The translations under genes were made by a program, and so were the position numbers. The notes beneath the pieces are model-generated. The model was not told the DNA's origin. It saw only the letters and a program-made list of their open reading frames with translations, and did no database searches. 64,000 bases of DNA, taken from contig NZ_CP155567.1 in assembly GCF_039696035.1 (NCBI RefSeq), positions 3,095,001 to 3,159,000 of the forward strand, in the 5' to 3' direction. This DNA is from Microbulbifer sp. SAOS-129_SWC. Lineage in GTDB: Bacteria > Pseudomonadota > Gammaproteobacteria > Pseudomonadales > Cellvibrionaceae. This document shows positions 34,468 through 44,061 of the stretch, one piece after another; the stretch's first letter is position 1; each line of letters begins with the position of its first letter.

Positions 34468-35463
34468 ATGTCGAGCATTAGGGAAGTGTCGCGGGTAGCG
34501 GGCGTCTCCATCGCCACGGTTTCACGCGCACTCAGCACACCGGAAAAAGTCTCCAAGGAAGCATTGCGCAAGGTGCACGAGGCCGTTAAGAAGGTGGGTT
34601 ACCGCCCGAACATGATGGCGCGTAACTTCCGGGCAGTGCGCGCTTATTCGATCGTTGTACTCGTACCCAACCTCTCCAACCTGTTCTTCGCCACGGTAAT
34701 TCGTGGCATTGAGGATGCCGCCCAGCAAAAAGGTTATAGCGTCCTGCTCGGCGACACTCGCGATTCCATTGCGCGCGAAGAGGAGTACACCCGGTTGGTG
34801 GAGACCCGCCAGGCCGATGGCATCTTGCAGCTGCGCCCACATATTCCCGGCAAGTCCCTGGAACCGAAGCCCGATATACCCATCGTGTCAGCAGCCGGCT
34901 GTGAAGACACGCCTTACCCTTCCGTGCGCATTGACAATGCCGGCGCGGCCGAAGAAGTCGTCGATTACCTGATAGCCCAGGGGCATCAGCGGATTGGCGT
35001 ACTCGCGGGGCTCTCGGACAACCCTCACTCCAGGGATCGCCTGCTGGGATACAGAACCAGCCTCAAGCGAGCGAGCATTCCACTGGATGAAGACCTGCTG
35101 GTAAATGGTGACTTCACCATGGGCTCAGGCCTGATGGCGGCAAGCCATTTTGCGCGCATGAAGAACCGCCCTACCGCCATTTTTTCCATGAACGATGAAA
35201 TGGCGATCGGCTGTATCCAGGGCCTGAAGAGCGCAGGCATCAAGGTTCCTCAGGAAATGTCCATCACCGGCTTCGATGACATCGAATTTGCCCGCTACAG
35301 CGATCCGCCCCTCACAACGGTGTCCCAGCCGGCAGAAGAGCTGGGACGGGCCAGCTTTAACACGCTGCTCGAGCTGATAGAGGGCAAGGAGCTGCAGCAG
35401 ACGGAAACCGTACTGCCCTACGACTTTGTCGTGCGCAAGAGCACCCCTCCCCTCCCGCGCTAA
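34468..35463 (+). CDS. LacI-family regulator of the mannan locus
   Basis: A 331-residue repressor. Residues 1-50 hold the helix-turn-helix and hinge (IREVSRVAGVSIATVSRALS, then GYRPNMMARNFR). The periplasmic-binding-like sensor domain covers 58-325 (IVVLVPNLSNLFFATVIRGI, ITGFDDIEFARYSDPPLTTV). Its ligand is presumably a mannose-derived sugar, inferred from context. The gene is divergent from the symporter operon and ahead of the second AGE gene. CG-centred palindromes of TGTAACCGGTTACA type nearby fit the LacI binding mode. Confidence 0.93.
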   Translation: MSSIREVSRVAGVSIATVSRALSTPEKVSKEALRKVHEAVKKVGYRPNMMARNFRAVRAYSIVVLVPNLSNLFFATVIRGIEDAAQQKGYSVLLGDTRDSIAREEEYTRLVETRQADGILQLRPHIPGKSLEPKPDIPIVSAAGCEDTPYPSVRIDNAGAAEEVVDYLIAQGHQRIGVLAGLSDNPHSRDRLLGYRTSLKRASIPLDEDLLVNGDFTMGSGLMAASHFARMKNRPTAIFSMNDEMAIGCIQGLKSAGIKVPQEMSITGFDDIEFARYSDPPLTTVSQPAEELGRASFNTLLELIEGKELQQTETVLPYDFVVRKSTPPLPR

Positions 35464-35592
35464 TGCGGCGCCAGGGGTAATTACCCTGCGAAACCCCATG
35501 AGCATGCCGCGATGGCGCATATCCGGGCGCCCGGGCCAACGCCCCCTCCCCCCGCATTTACATCCACATTGAACCCATCCAATACATATATT

Positions 35593-35606
35593 TGTAACCG
35601 GTTACA
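35593..35606. promoter_or_regulatory. LacI-type operator, second AGE gene, site 1
   Basis: A perfect TGTAACCGGTTACA, 100 bases before the second AGE gene start. Confidence 0.85.
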
Positions 35607-35659
35607 TTACACTGCATAATACTGCTGCAGAAAAAACCGCTGCGAGTCTTAACGCAATA

Positions 35660-35673
35660 TGTAACCGGTTACA
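35660..35673. promoter_or_regulatory. LacI-type operator, second AGE gene, site 2
   Basis: A perfect TGTAACCGGTTACA, 33 bases before the start codon and 67 bases from site 1. Confidence 0.85.
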
Positions 35674-35705
35674 AACCCAATAAGTCGCCAGAGAAGGGCA
35701 ATACG

Positions 35706-36893
35706 ATGTGTGCGAATATCAAACACTGGGCTCAACAGTTGGAGAACTGGATGACCACCGCCGCCCTGCCCCTCTGGATGATGCAGGGTTTTGACCCCGC
35801 AAGTGGTAGTGCTCACGAGCGCCTCACCCCTGATGGGCGACCTGACACCAATTGTCCCAAGCGCGTCAGAGTCCAGGCTCGGCAGATGTTTGTAATGGCA
35901 TGCGCCAGCAAGCGCGGCTGGATCGATGGTGCGGAGGGTATCGTGTCTGCCCTGGATCAATTCGTAACCCGCTACGCTCAGCACCCCAGTGCACCGCAGG
36001 TGTATGTGCATGTACTCAACAGTGAAAATGGTGTTCATGATCCGCGACAGGATGTTTACGACCTGGCCTTCTTTCTTCTCGCCTGCGCCTGGCGATTCCG
36101 CGCGTTCAATGACAGCAGCGCATTGCGTAAAGCCGAGGCGCTGATACAGCACCTGGATATATACATCAAAGGCCCCCGGGGCGGCTGGCTGGAAGGAGAT
36201 TACAGCACTGAAATTCGGCGGCAAAACCCCCACATGCACCTGCTCGAGGCATTTATTGCCCTGTACGATGCTACCGGTGATGGGCGCTGGCTGGCCCGGG
36301 CGGGCGAAATTTTCGCGCTGTTTGAAAATAGCTTTTACGATAGCCATAACGGCGTGTTGCTGGAGTATTTCCACCACGACTGGCAGCCCCTCAGCGAAGA
36401 CGAGGGCCAAGAAGTGGAACCCGGGCATATGCTCGAATGGGTCTGGTTACTACACCAGTACAGCCAGCGCAGTGGCGCGCCCGTCGGGCGCTACACCACA
36501 ACCCTGTACCAGCGCGCACTACAATTGGGAACGGAGCCGGAAACCGGCCTGCTTTACGATGCGGTTTCCACCCGGGGCAGGATACTGAAAGCCAGCAAAC
36601 GCTGCTGGCCGCTGACAGAGCTCATTAAAGCGAGCCTTTGTCACGCCATTTCCGGCGACCGGGAGGCGGAAGCCAATGCTGCACGCGGCATTCAGCTGCT
36701 CTTCCAGTACTACTTCAACGAGAAAATTCCGGGACTCTATGTCGACCAGCTCGATGCAGAGAATCGGGTAGTTAATCACCTGGCCCCCGCCAGCACCCTT
36801 TACCACCTGATGATAGCCACTACCGAAGCCGTGGACTATTGCGCTGCCGCGCAACTGAAAATGCGCGCAGAATATGGTGTCGTTTCAGGTTGA
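35706..36893 (+). CDS. AGE-family isomerase, probable D-mannose isomerase
   Basis: A 395-residue (alpha/alpha)6-barrel enzyme, distinct from the first AGE gene. The motifs RQNPHMHLLEAFIALYDATG, VEPGHMLEWVWLL, KRCWPLTELIKA and ASTLYHL fit the mannose isomerase / N-acylglucosamine 2-epimerase branch rather than cellobiose 2-epimerase. It would convert free mannose, released by the GH5 enzymes, to fructose in the cytoplasm. Two perfect operators precede it. The exact substrate is an inference. Confidence 0.82.
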   Translation: MCANIKHWAQQLENWMTTAALPLWMMQGFDPASGSAHERLTPDGRPDTNCPKRVRVQARQMFVMACASKRGWIDGAEGIVSALDQFVTRYAQHPSAPQVYVHVLNSENGVHDPRQDVYDLAFFLLACAWRFRAFNDSSALRKAEALIQHLDIYIKGPRGGWLEGDYSTEIRRQNPHMHLLEAFIALYDATGDGRWLARAGEIFALFENSFYDSHNGVLLEYFHHDWQPLSEDEGQEVEPGHMLEWVWLLHQYSQRSGAPVGRYTTTLYQRALQLGTEPETGLLYDAVSTRGRILKASKRCWPLTELIKASLCHAISGDREAEANAARGIQLLFQYYFNEKIPGLYVDQLDAENRVVNHLAPASTLYHLMIATTEAVDYCAAAQLKMRAEYGVVSG

Positions 36894-37046
36894 TGCCTTC
36901 AAAGCAACCCTCTATGACTTACTGACCAGCCATTTGACATGCCGTTTGCCATTTGTGCCGGGAAGCGCTCCACAGCCACTCGACAAGCGTGTGCTCCCTG
37001 ACTATGCCTATGCTTTGCTACCGAAAAACCGGCAAGGTCCCGCGGC

Positions 37047-38069
37047 ATGAACCCGATACTCTCCCGACTGATCTACAGCTTGCTATTCCTGGTGGCCGGC
37101 TTCTGCCACGCTAGCCCGGCGTATTTTATCGACACCCCCGAGTTACTGCGTGTGGCGCAGGACGCTGTCCATAGGACTTATCCAGAGATCCCGAAATCGG
37201 AACTGGTAGCAAGCGACGACACCGTCCAGTTTTCCTGCACTCCGGGGCAGAAGCGCTATCTGCAGGAGGAAGCGGCGAAGCAGTGCCTGAAGAATCCATT
37301 CTCGCCGACACCGTGTAGTGTGCAAATCCGTTTTATGCTTCGCTCAACAATGGAGCAAACAACCACGGCGTATAAAAATGGCCAGTGCCATTTCAGTACC
37401 CGCTATCGCCCGGTCATTGTCGAGTTCTTTCAGGATGGCGCGTCTCAGGTAAGGCGCCCGGAGATCCAGTTTTCATCCGGAGACGTGGGAGATTGCAGCG
37501 CCGACCATACACCGGAGGAAATAGCAGATCTGGCCCGGGCGCATGAAGCCCTTCTGGAAAAAGAGTACGCAACGGCCACGCCAGCATTGGGCACAGAAAC
37601 CTTTGTACATCCGGATGGCTACTTTATGGTGGACTACCAGACGTTGTTTAAAAATGCGCAGAACGCCATCCTGCAGCGCTTTCCGCAGGAGAAAACCGCA
37701 GACCTGCACCTTACCGATGCCGATTTCAGCTTCGTGTGCGACGACAGTATTCACTGGAAACCTGTAGATCGGTGGACGCTGCAGTTGCCCTCGCAAAAGG
37801 AAAGTACGGGTTTGTGTTATAGCGCTTTCACCTTTGTGCGCGGCAGCGGCGCCATCGAGGAAGTTGTGGATTCCCGCTCTCCGACCAAAATGTGCCGTTC
37901 CGTGATTCCCGACGAGGGCTACTATGTGCGGGTGTACAGTGATGGTACCGCCGAGGCAAGGGTAAGCAGCATCGGCTATAGCCGCGAGGGCCCCTGCGAC
38001 AGTATCAACGGTATACCGTCAGTTGATGAGGCTATCGCCCAGTATCGCCAGGCAAGCGCCACTGACTGA
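37047..38069 (+). CDS. Exported protein with internal duplication
   Basis: A 340-residue protein of unknown family with a signal peptide (LIYSLLFLVAGFCHA). The mature part is two related halves of about 150 residues. Half one runs from YFIDTPELLRVAQDAV to VEFFQDGASQV and DVGDCS; half two from YFMVDYQTLFKNAQNAI to VRVYSDGTAEARV and EGPCDS. Each half carries several Cys that could form disulfides. It should be periplasmic. The neighbours (AGE gene and antiporter) do not explain it. Confidence 0.75.
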   Translation: MNPILSRLIYSLLFLVAGFCHASPAYFIDTPELLRVAQDAVHRTYPEIPKSELVASDDTVQFSCTPGQKRYLQEEAAKQCLKNPFSPTPCSVQIRFMLRSTMEQTTTAYKNGQCHFSTRYRPVIVEFFQDGASQVRRPEIQFSSGDVGDCSADHTPEEIADLARAHEALLEKEYATATPALGTETFVHPDGYFMVDYQTLFKNAQNAILQRFPQEKTADLHLTDADFSFVCDDSIHWKPVDRWTLQLPSQKESTGLCYSAFTFVRGSGAIEEVVDSRSPTKMCRSVIPDEGYYVRVYSDGTAEARVSSIGYSREGPCDSINGIPSVDEAIAQYRQASATD

Positions 38070-38132
38070 GGCGTGAGGATTCAGTCAGTGGCGGTACTTT
38101 CAGCCAACCGGCAGCCATACAACACTGCCGAG

Positions 38133-39983
38133 CTAGCTCGTCGATATGCCACCGCCTGATGCCGGCGCACTTACGGCTCTTTCCGCGCCCTCTTCCGGTA
38201 GGATCAAGCTGGCAATACGCCACTCGGGCTTGAGGGTAAACTCGTGCGAGATGGTGAAGATATGAATCTTACCCTGCGGATCCTGGGCATAGAGCCAGGT
38301 CGCGCGGTTGCCGTAGGTTTCCCGGTAATCCTCCAGCGTGAAGGTTTCGGTGAGGCGCGTGGTCCTGATGGTGGCGCCTCTCGCCACCAGACTGGCAAGG
38401 CGGCCGTAGGTTGCGTTCTCCGAGAAGAGTTCCAGCTTTTTGGCGTAGTCTTCCGACACCTGGTGGCTGGCGCGCTCCTCCTGTTCACCGTGGCTCAGCC
38501 CCAATACCGTGTCTTTGCCCAGCAGGTGCTCGAAGTGATAGGCCACCAGCGGATTGAGCTGCTTGTAGGGTGACAGCACCAGCACCTTGCCCACCGCGGA
38601 GAGGTCCATGGTCAGGCTGGCGTGCTCCGAGATCGGGTTGCCGTAGTAACTGGGGATATTCTCCATGCGCGCCTCGCGTATGGCATCCCAGTTGGTATCG
38701 GCAATGATGACGGGTACGTCTTTTTCCATCAGGTCTTTGGCCAGCATGCGCGCAAACCTGCCGCCGCCGAAAATCAGGTAACCGTCGGGAAAGCGGGCGC
38801 GTACCCCCAGCAATTTGGCGATGGCCTTGGCAGTGAGACTCTGAAAGACAACGGTGACAATAATCACCAGGAACACCATCGGCACCAGCAAATCGGATTT
38901 TGCCACGCCCAGCGAATCGAGCTTCAGGGCAAACAGCGCCGACACCGCGGCGGCAACGATACCGCGTGGCGCAATCCAGCCGAGCATCACCAGCTCGCGC
39001 CAGTCCAGCTCCGATTGCCGTGATGACAGGAACACGGACAGCGGCCGGGCAATAAACATGATCGCCACCAGCACCAGTATTGCCCCCCACCCCAATTGCG
39101 CAAAGGTGAAAAATTCCACGCGCGCGGCAAGCAGGATAAACAGCGCTGAAATCAGTAATACGCTGAGGGTTTCCTTGAACTCGAGAATGTCGTCGACATC
39201 CAGGTCTTTCATGTTGGCCATCCAGATACCCATCACGGTAACGGTAAGGAGGCCGGATTCGTGTGTTATCTGGTCGGAGGCCGCGTAGGCACCAAGCATC
39301 AGGGTAAGCACGGTGGTATTGCGCAGGTAGTGCGGTACCCAGTTGTTCCGGAGCAAGATGCCAAGGAAGAACCCCAGCAGTGAGCCGAGCCCCAGACCGA
39401 TGCCTACGGCCTTAAGGAAGAACAGCAGCGTGTGCTCGAATGCGCCCTGCGCCACCAGATACTCGTACACCAGGACCGCGAACAGTGCACCGATGGGGTC
39501 GATCACAATGCCTTCCCAGCGCAGGATATTGGAGATCCGCGTATTCGGGCGCATCGAGCGCAGCATCGGCACGATGACGGTCGGCCCGGTCACTGTGACA
39601 ATGGCGCCAAAAAGTGCCGCCAACTGCATGGGCATGCCGATCAGGTAGTAGGCGGCAGGCGTGGCGATCAGCCAGGTCACCAGGGCGCCGAGGGTACACA
39701 GATTGCGCACCATAATGCCGTGGCCGGCGAGGTCGGAGAGCTTGAGTGTCAGTGCCCCCTCAAACAGGATAATCGCGACTGCCAGCGACACCAGCGGGAA
39801 CAGCAGGTCGCCGAACAGCGCATCGGGGTCGAGCAGGCCGGTCATCGGCCCCAGCGCAAGTCCGGCCAGCAGAAGCGGCAGAATCGCCGGCAGCTTGAGC
39901 ATAAAGGCCAGGTACTGACAAGCAATCGAGACGATGCCCACCATCACCAGCTGTACCATGGGGTTCGAGAGGATTTCTTGCAT
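38133..39983 (-). CDS. Cation:proton antiporter with TrkA-N domain
   Basis: A 616-residue inner-membrane antiporter. The first 390 residues are 12-13 helices of the Na+/H+ exchanger (CPA) fold: LPAILPLLLAGLALGPMTGL, IILFEGALTLKLSDL with the conserved Glu/Gly, and APRGIVAAAVSALFALKLDS. A cytoplasmic TrkA-N (RCK-type) nucleotide-binding domain follows (FPDGYLIFGGGRFARMLAKD, VPVIIADTNWDAI). This layout fits NhaP-type Na+(K+)/H+ antiporters gated by nucleotide. It is monocistronic here. Confidence 0.92.
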   Translation of the reverse strand: MQEILSNPMVQLVMVGIVSIACQYLAFMLKLPAILPLLLAGLALGPMTGLLDPDALFGDLLFPLVSLAVAIILFEGALTLKLSDLAGHGIMVRNLCTLGALVTWLIATPAAYYLIGMPMQLAALFGAIVTVTGPTVIVPMLRSMRPNTRISNILRWEGIVIDPIGALFAVLVYEYLVAQGAFEHTLLFFLKAVGIGLGLGSLLGFFLGILLRNNWVPHYLRNTTVLTLMLGAYAASDQITHESGLLTVTVMGIWMANMKDLDVDDILEFKETLSVLLISALFILLAARVEFFTFAQLGWGAILVLVAIMFIARPLSVFLSSRQSELDWRELVMLGWIAPRGIVAAAVSALFALKLDSLGVAKSDLLVPMVFLVIIVTVVFQSLTAKAIAKLLGVRARFPDGYLIFGGGRFARMLAKDLMEKDVPVIIADTNWDAIREARMENIPSYYGNPISEHASLTMDLSAVGKVLVLSPYKQLNPLVAYHFEHLLGKDTVLGLSHGEQEERASHQVSEDYAKKLELFSENATYGRLASLVARGATIRTTRLTETFTLEDYRETYGNRATWLYAQDPQGKIHIFTISHEFTLKPEWRIASLILPEEGAERAVSAPASGGGISTS

Positions 39984-40322
39984 AGAGCGGACTGGCCGAT
40001 TGCGGTACGTGGTGGAGCCAGAGAGTATAACGTAGTGAATCGCGGCGAAAATTCAATCACGCGGGTGTACCGGCGGAGCGGTTTCCGGCTGGGGATTCGC
40101 TGGTGGGGAAATAAACCGGCGCAGAGCCGGACGGCGGGATTGATCACACCAGACAAGCAGGCGCCAGAAGTTGGCGCTGGCGCGGCGAAATTGCGCGCTA
40201 TCCATCTAGCGGAGGGTCAATACGTGGGCGGGGACGCAGCGCCGCCCACACTCAGCCCGTGTGGAAGCGCTGGAACGGGAAAGCCGCCGCCGGTATCCCC
40301 GGCCGGGCGGCAATGGCAGGGC
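39984..40322. other. Intergenic region, nothing recognised
   Basis: A GC-rich gap between pilU and the antiporter gene (both minus strand). No gene, clear terminator or repeat was found; it must contain the antiporter promoter. Confidence 0.5.
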
Positions 40323-41513
40323 TCAGGATCCGAACTGTTCGAGTTCTTCCTCTTCGTCCAGGGCTTCCAGAGACAGCTCCAGGCCGCCGCCGGCCTGACC
40401 GCCTTCGCGGCTTTCCGTCTCGCTTGCTGCGGCCGCCGCCTTGGGCTTCTTGCCCTCTTCATAGAGTTTGATACGCAGGCGCAGGTTGTTGGCGGAGTCG
40501 GCATTGCGGATGGCATCGTCGTGACTGATACGGCCTTCCACGTACAGTTTGAACAGCGCGCCGTCGAACGTCTGCATACCGAGGTTTTCCGACTTCTGCA
40601 TGATCTCCTTGATGGAGTGGAACTCACCCTTGAGAATCAGCTCGTTAATCGTCTGGGTGCCCAGCAGAATCTCTACCGCGGCACAGCGCTTGCCATCGAC
40701 GGTGGGGACCAGGCGCTGGGACACAAACGCGCGGATATTCTGCGACAGCGACATCAGCAGCTGCGGGCGGCGCTCCTCGGGAAAGAAGTTGACAATACGG
40801 TCAAGGGCCTGGTTAGCGTTGTTGGCGTGGAGCGTGGAGATCGCCAGGTGGCCGGTTTCGGCAAAGGCGAGTGCATGCTCCATGGTTTCCCGGTCGCGGA
40901 TCTCCCCGATCAGGATCACATCCGGCGCCTGGCGCAGGGTATTTTTCAGCGCAGCGTGGAAGCTGCGGGTATCCACCCCTACCTCGCGCTGGTTGATCAC
41001 ACTCTTCTTGTGCTTGTGCACATACTCCACCGGGTCTTCGATGGTGATGATATGACCACCACTGTTGGTGTTGCGGTGATCGATCAGTGCGGCCAGCGAG
41101 GTGGATTTTCCGGAACCGGTACCGCCGACAAACAGCACCAGACCGCGCTTGGCCATCACCACTTCTTTGAGGATTTCCGGCAGCTTCAGGTCGTCGAACT
41201 TGGGAATCTCGGTGACGATATTCCGCGCAACAATGGATACCTGATTGCGTTGCCAGAAGATGTTGATGCGAAAGCGCCCGACATTGGGGATCGTCATCGC
41301 CAGGTTCATCTCCAGCTCGCGCTTGAACTCCTCTTGCTGCTCGGCATCCATGATCTCCATCGCCATCTTTTCGATCTGCCCCGGACCCAGCGGCTCCTTG
41401 CTCAGCGGCTTCAGAACGCCCTGGAATTTGGCACAGGGCGGTGCACCGGTACTGAGATAGAGGTCGGAACCGTCATTTCTGGCGAGTACGCGAAGGTAGC
41501 CGGTAAAATCCAT
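40323..41513 (-). CDS. pilU: Type IV pilus retraction ATPase PilU
   Basis: A 396-residue cytoplasmic hexameric ATPase that helps PilT retract type IV pili. Walker A is GGTGSGKST (130-138), Walker B DVILIGEIRDRET and the His/Asp boxes TLHANNANQALDRIVNFFP. The N-terminal domain (FTGYLRVLARNDGSDLYLST) and the string HIITIEDPVEYVHKHKKSVI fit PilU better than PilT. The C-terminus has an Ala/Glu-rich extension (KKPKAAAAASETESREGGQA) and an acidic end. pilT is not adjacent. Confidence 0.93.
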   Translation of the reverse strand: MDFTGYLRVLARNDGSDLYLSTGAPPCAKFQGVLKPLSKEPLGPGQIEKMAMEIMDAEQQEEFKRELEMNLAMTIPNVGRFRINIFWQRNQVSIVARNIVTEIPKFDDLKLPEILKEVVMAKRGLVLFVGGTGSGKSTSLAALIDHRNTNSGGHIITIEDPVEYVHKHKKSVINQREVGVDTRSFHAALKNTLRQAPDVILIGEIRDRETMEHALAFAETGHLAISTLHANNANQALDRIVNFFPEERRPQLLMSLSQNIRAFVSQRLVPTVDGKRCAAVEILLGTQTINELILKGEFHSIKEIMQKSENLGMQTFDGALFKLYVEGRISHDDAIRNADSANNLRLRIKLYEEGKKPKAAAAASETESREGGQAGGGLELSLEALDEEEELEQFGS

Positions 41514-41631
41514 CGATACATATCCTGCTGATCGGTAAAACTTCGGGCGCGCAGCTTATCGAAAACGGCGATTACTGGTAAAGTGAATTTTTTTGAGTAG
41601 CCACTAGGGCGAATAAACGGCGGAGGTAACG

Positions 41632-42663
41632 ATGAGTCAATACAGCTTCCTCGACGACTACAGCGAAGGGTGCCATCCCGATATCCTCGCCGCACTGGCC
41701 GACACCAACCTGGTACAGCAGACCGCCTACGGCAATGATGATTACTCCGAGCGGGCGCGGGCGCTGATTCGGGAGCAACTGGGCAGGCGCGATACACCGG
41801 TCTATTTTGTCTCCGGCGGCACCCTCGCCAATATCATCATTACCGCGAGCGCGCTCAGACCCCACGAGGCAATCATCGCTGCCAGCACCGGGCATATTGT
41901 CGGCCGGGAAACCGGCGCTATCGAAGCCGCCGGGCACAAGATCATCACCGTGGCCACTGCGGATGGCAAACTGACACCGGAGGATATTCGCTCGGCGCTG
42001 GCGAACAACGCCCACTACCCGCATATGGCCAAGCCACGCCTGGTATATATCTCCAATGCCACCGAGCTCGGCACCGTCTATACCAGGGCGGAGCTGCGCG
42101 CCCTGGCGGAGAGCTGCCGGGCCAACGACCTGCTGCTGATGCTGGACGGCGCGCGCCTGGGTGTGGCACTGACCACCGAGGCCAGCGACCTGACGCTGGC
42201 GGAGATCGCCGATCTCACCGATATCTTCTGGATTGGCGGTACCAAGGCCGGAGCGCTGATCGGCGAGGCGATAGTGATTCCGAATGCGCAGCTGGCGCAC
42301 GAGTTCGACTTTCATATCAAGCAGCGCGGCGCGCTGCTCGCCAAGGGGCGGCTACTGGGGCTGCAGTTTGCCACCCTGTTTTCCGGCCAGCTGTTTTTCG
42401 CGCTCTCCGCGCACGCCAACGCCATGGCGCAGAAGATTTCCCGGGCGATTACCGCAAGCGGCTACGCGCTGGCCTCGCCCACCCAGAGCAATATGATTTT
42501 TCCCATTCTGCCGGACGCGCTGCTGGAGAAGCTGCACCAGGACTACGAGTTCCATCTCTGGAGCAAGGCGGACGACGAGCATGCGGTCATTCGCCTGGTC
42601 ACCTCCTGGGCGACCGATGAGGAGCAGGTGAACGCGTTTATCCGCGATATCAGCGAAAAATAA
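41632..42663 (+). CDS. Low-specificity threonine aldolase
   Basis: A 343-residue PLP enzyme (fold type I) that cleaves L-threonine or allo-threonine to glycine and acetaldehyde in the cytoplasm. The Schiff-base Lys is K205 in WIGGTKAGAL; DGARL at 172-176 holds the PLP-ring Asp, and FVSGGTLANI forms the phosphate-binding turn. Length is normal. It is transcribed away from pilU; the upstream GGAGGT is a good ribosome-binding site. Confidence 0.93.
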   Translation: MSQYSFLDDYSEGCHPDILAALADTNLVQQTAYGNDDYSERARALIREQLGRRDTPVYFVSGGTLANIIITASALRPHEAIIAASTGHIVGRETGAIEAAGHKIITVATADGKLTPEDIRSALANNAHYPHMAKPRLVYISNATELGTVYTRAELRALAESCRANDLLLMLDGARLGVALTTEASDLTLAEIADLTDIFWIGGTKAGALIGEAIVIPNAQLAHEFDFHIKQRGALLAKGRLLGLQFATLFSGQLFFALSAHANAMAQKISRAITASGYALASPTQSNMIFPILPDALLEKLHQDYEFHLWSKADDEHAVIRLVTSWATDEEQVNAFIRDISEK

Positions 42664-43133
42664 TCAGTGCCGGCGCCCCTATTTTTTGATCGATTTTAAC
42701 AGCGGGGCGGAAAGGGAAATTTAACAAAAGAAAGACGCAAGGCAAGCGTGCCGGAATTGCAGATACTGCCCCTCGGCACCACGTATTTTATTGCTGTTTC
42801 CGCGTGAAAAATTAGCTGCCCGAAAATCAGACCACGGAGGCCACGCTGCGCTCACTGCGCGCAGAAGGTGCGAGCGGAGTGACCGGCCTCCTCTTCATTT
42901 CACTCATACCCTGCCCCCTGCCCCCTGCCCCACAACCACACCATGCTTCGCATCAGCGCCCCCCGGATAATGCCGGTTTCCGCCCAAACCCTTGCCCCAG
43001 CCAGCAGAGGTTCATCGGAATAGGCAAGAATGCCAGAGGAATATCGGTCGCGACGCACCCGCGCGGCAGGGACAATGCGCCTACGCTGAATACCCACAGC
43101 GAATCCGACTCACAATCTCCAGGAGTTATGTCT
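42664..43133. other. Intergenic region with short repeats
   Basis: No gene is supported. GGAGGCC (42836-42842) faces GGCCTCC (42885-42891), framing a GC-rich palindromic stretch, and CCCTGCC repeats three times near 42909-42929. A long upstream extension of the SDR frame has no protein-like character. Confidence 0.5.
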
Positions 43134-43880
43134 ATGAGTAACAACATCGAAGGCAAAGTCGTTGTCATCACCGGCGCCAGCAGCGGCCTGGGCGAGTCGG
43201 CCGCGCGCCACCTGGCCACAGAAGGCGCCGTCCTGGTGTTGGGTGCCCGCCGTACCGAGCGCCTGCAAACGCTGGCCGATGAAATCAACCGGGCCGGCGG
43301 CAAGGCCATCGCCGTCACCACCGACGTCGTCAAGCGCGACCAGGTAGAGGCGCTGGTACAGGCGGCTGTGGATACCTACGGCCGTGTCGACGTTATGCTC
43401 AACAACGCCGGTATCATGCCACAGGCGCCGCTGGAGCAGCTGCGGGTGGATGAATGGGACCAGCAGATCGACGTCAACATCAAGGGCGTGCTTTACGGCA
43501 TCGCCGCCGCCCTGCCGCACATGCAGCGCCAGAAATCCGGCCACATCATCAATGTCTCGTCGGTTGCTGGACACAAGGTACTGCCGCCGGGCACGGTCTA
43601 CTGCGCGACCAAGCATGCGGTGCGCGCGATCGCGGAAGGCCTGCGCATGGAAATGACGCCGCACAATATCCGCAGCACCATCGTCTCGCCGGGCGCCGTG
43701 GACACGGAGCTCAACAATTCCATCAACGACCCGCAGGTTGCCGAGGGCATGAAGGCGTTCTACAAGGCGGTGGCTATCCCGGCCGACGCTTTCGCACGCG
43801 CCGTGGCCTTTGCCATCAGCCAGCCGGAAGAGGTGGATATCAACGAGATATTGTTCCGCCCGACTGCGCAGGAAGTGTAA
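43134..43880 (+). CDS. Short-chain dehydrogenase/reductase
   Basis: A 248-residue classical SDR. The NAD(P) motif is TGASSGLG (13-20), NNAG is at 90-93, catalytic Ser142/143 in NVSS and YxxxK at Tyr156/Lys160 (VYCATK). ATG 43134 stands eight bases after AGGAG; ATG 43128 is also in frame but too close. The sequence resembles SDRs often named oxidoreductase YdfG/SDR family, but the substrate is unknown. A hairpin terminator-like element follows. Confidence 0.92.
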   Translation: MSNNIEGKVVVITGASSGLGESAARHLATEGAVLVLGARRTERLQTLADEINRAGGKAIAVTTDVVKRDQVEALVQAAVDTYGRVDVMLNNAGIMPQAPLEQLRVDEWDQQIDVNIKGVLYGIAAALPHMQRQKSGHIINVSSVAGHKVLPPGTVYCATKHAVRAIAEGLRMEMTPHNIRSTIVSPGAVDTELNNSINDPQVAEGMKAFYKAVAIPADAFARAVAFAISQPEEVDINEILFRPTAQEV

Positions 43881-43909
43881 GCGTCGATCCGTTTCATGCG
43901 GATTGATCT

Positions 43910-43938
43910 GGGCAGGCGCAGCACTGGCTGCGCCTGCC
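43910..43938. terminator. Hairpin after the SDR gene
   Basis: An 11-bp stem GGCAGGCGCAG / CTGCGCCTGCC encloses a short loop between the convergent SDR and DUF4862 genes. There is no T-run, so termination is only probable. Confidence 0.55.
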
Positions 43939-44061
43939 CAATAACCGCGCCGTTATCGCGTTCACTCATCGGCAACGCCGCAATACCGTTACGGCTGTCT
44001 AGATAGCGACTCTCCTTCCGATCAACCGCAACAGCGGCCAGAATCAACGGCCGTCCGCGGT

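Noticed and set aside
39432..41531. A 699-codon + strand frame opposite pilU and the antiporter gene
   Set aside because: It is the antisense shadow of two well-recognised genes and its translation has no protein-like features.
42836..42891. Palindromic GC-rich stretch considered as an attC site
   Set aside because: No R'' or R' core sequences flank it and it is far from the array.
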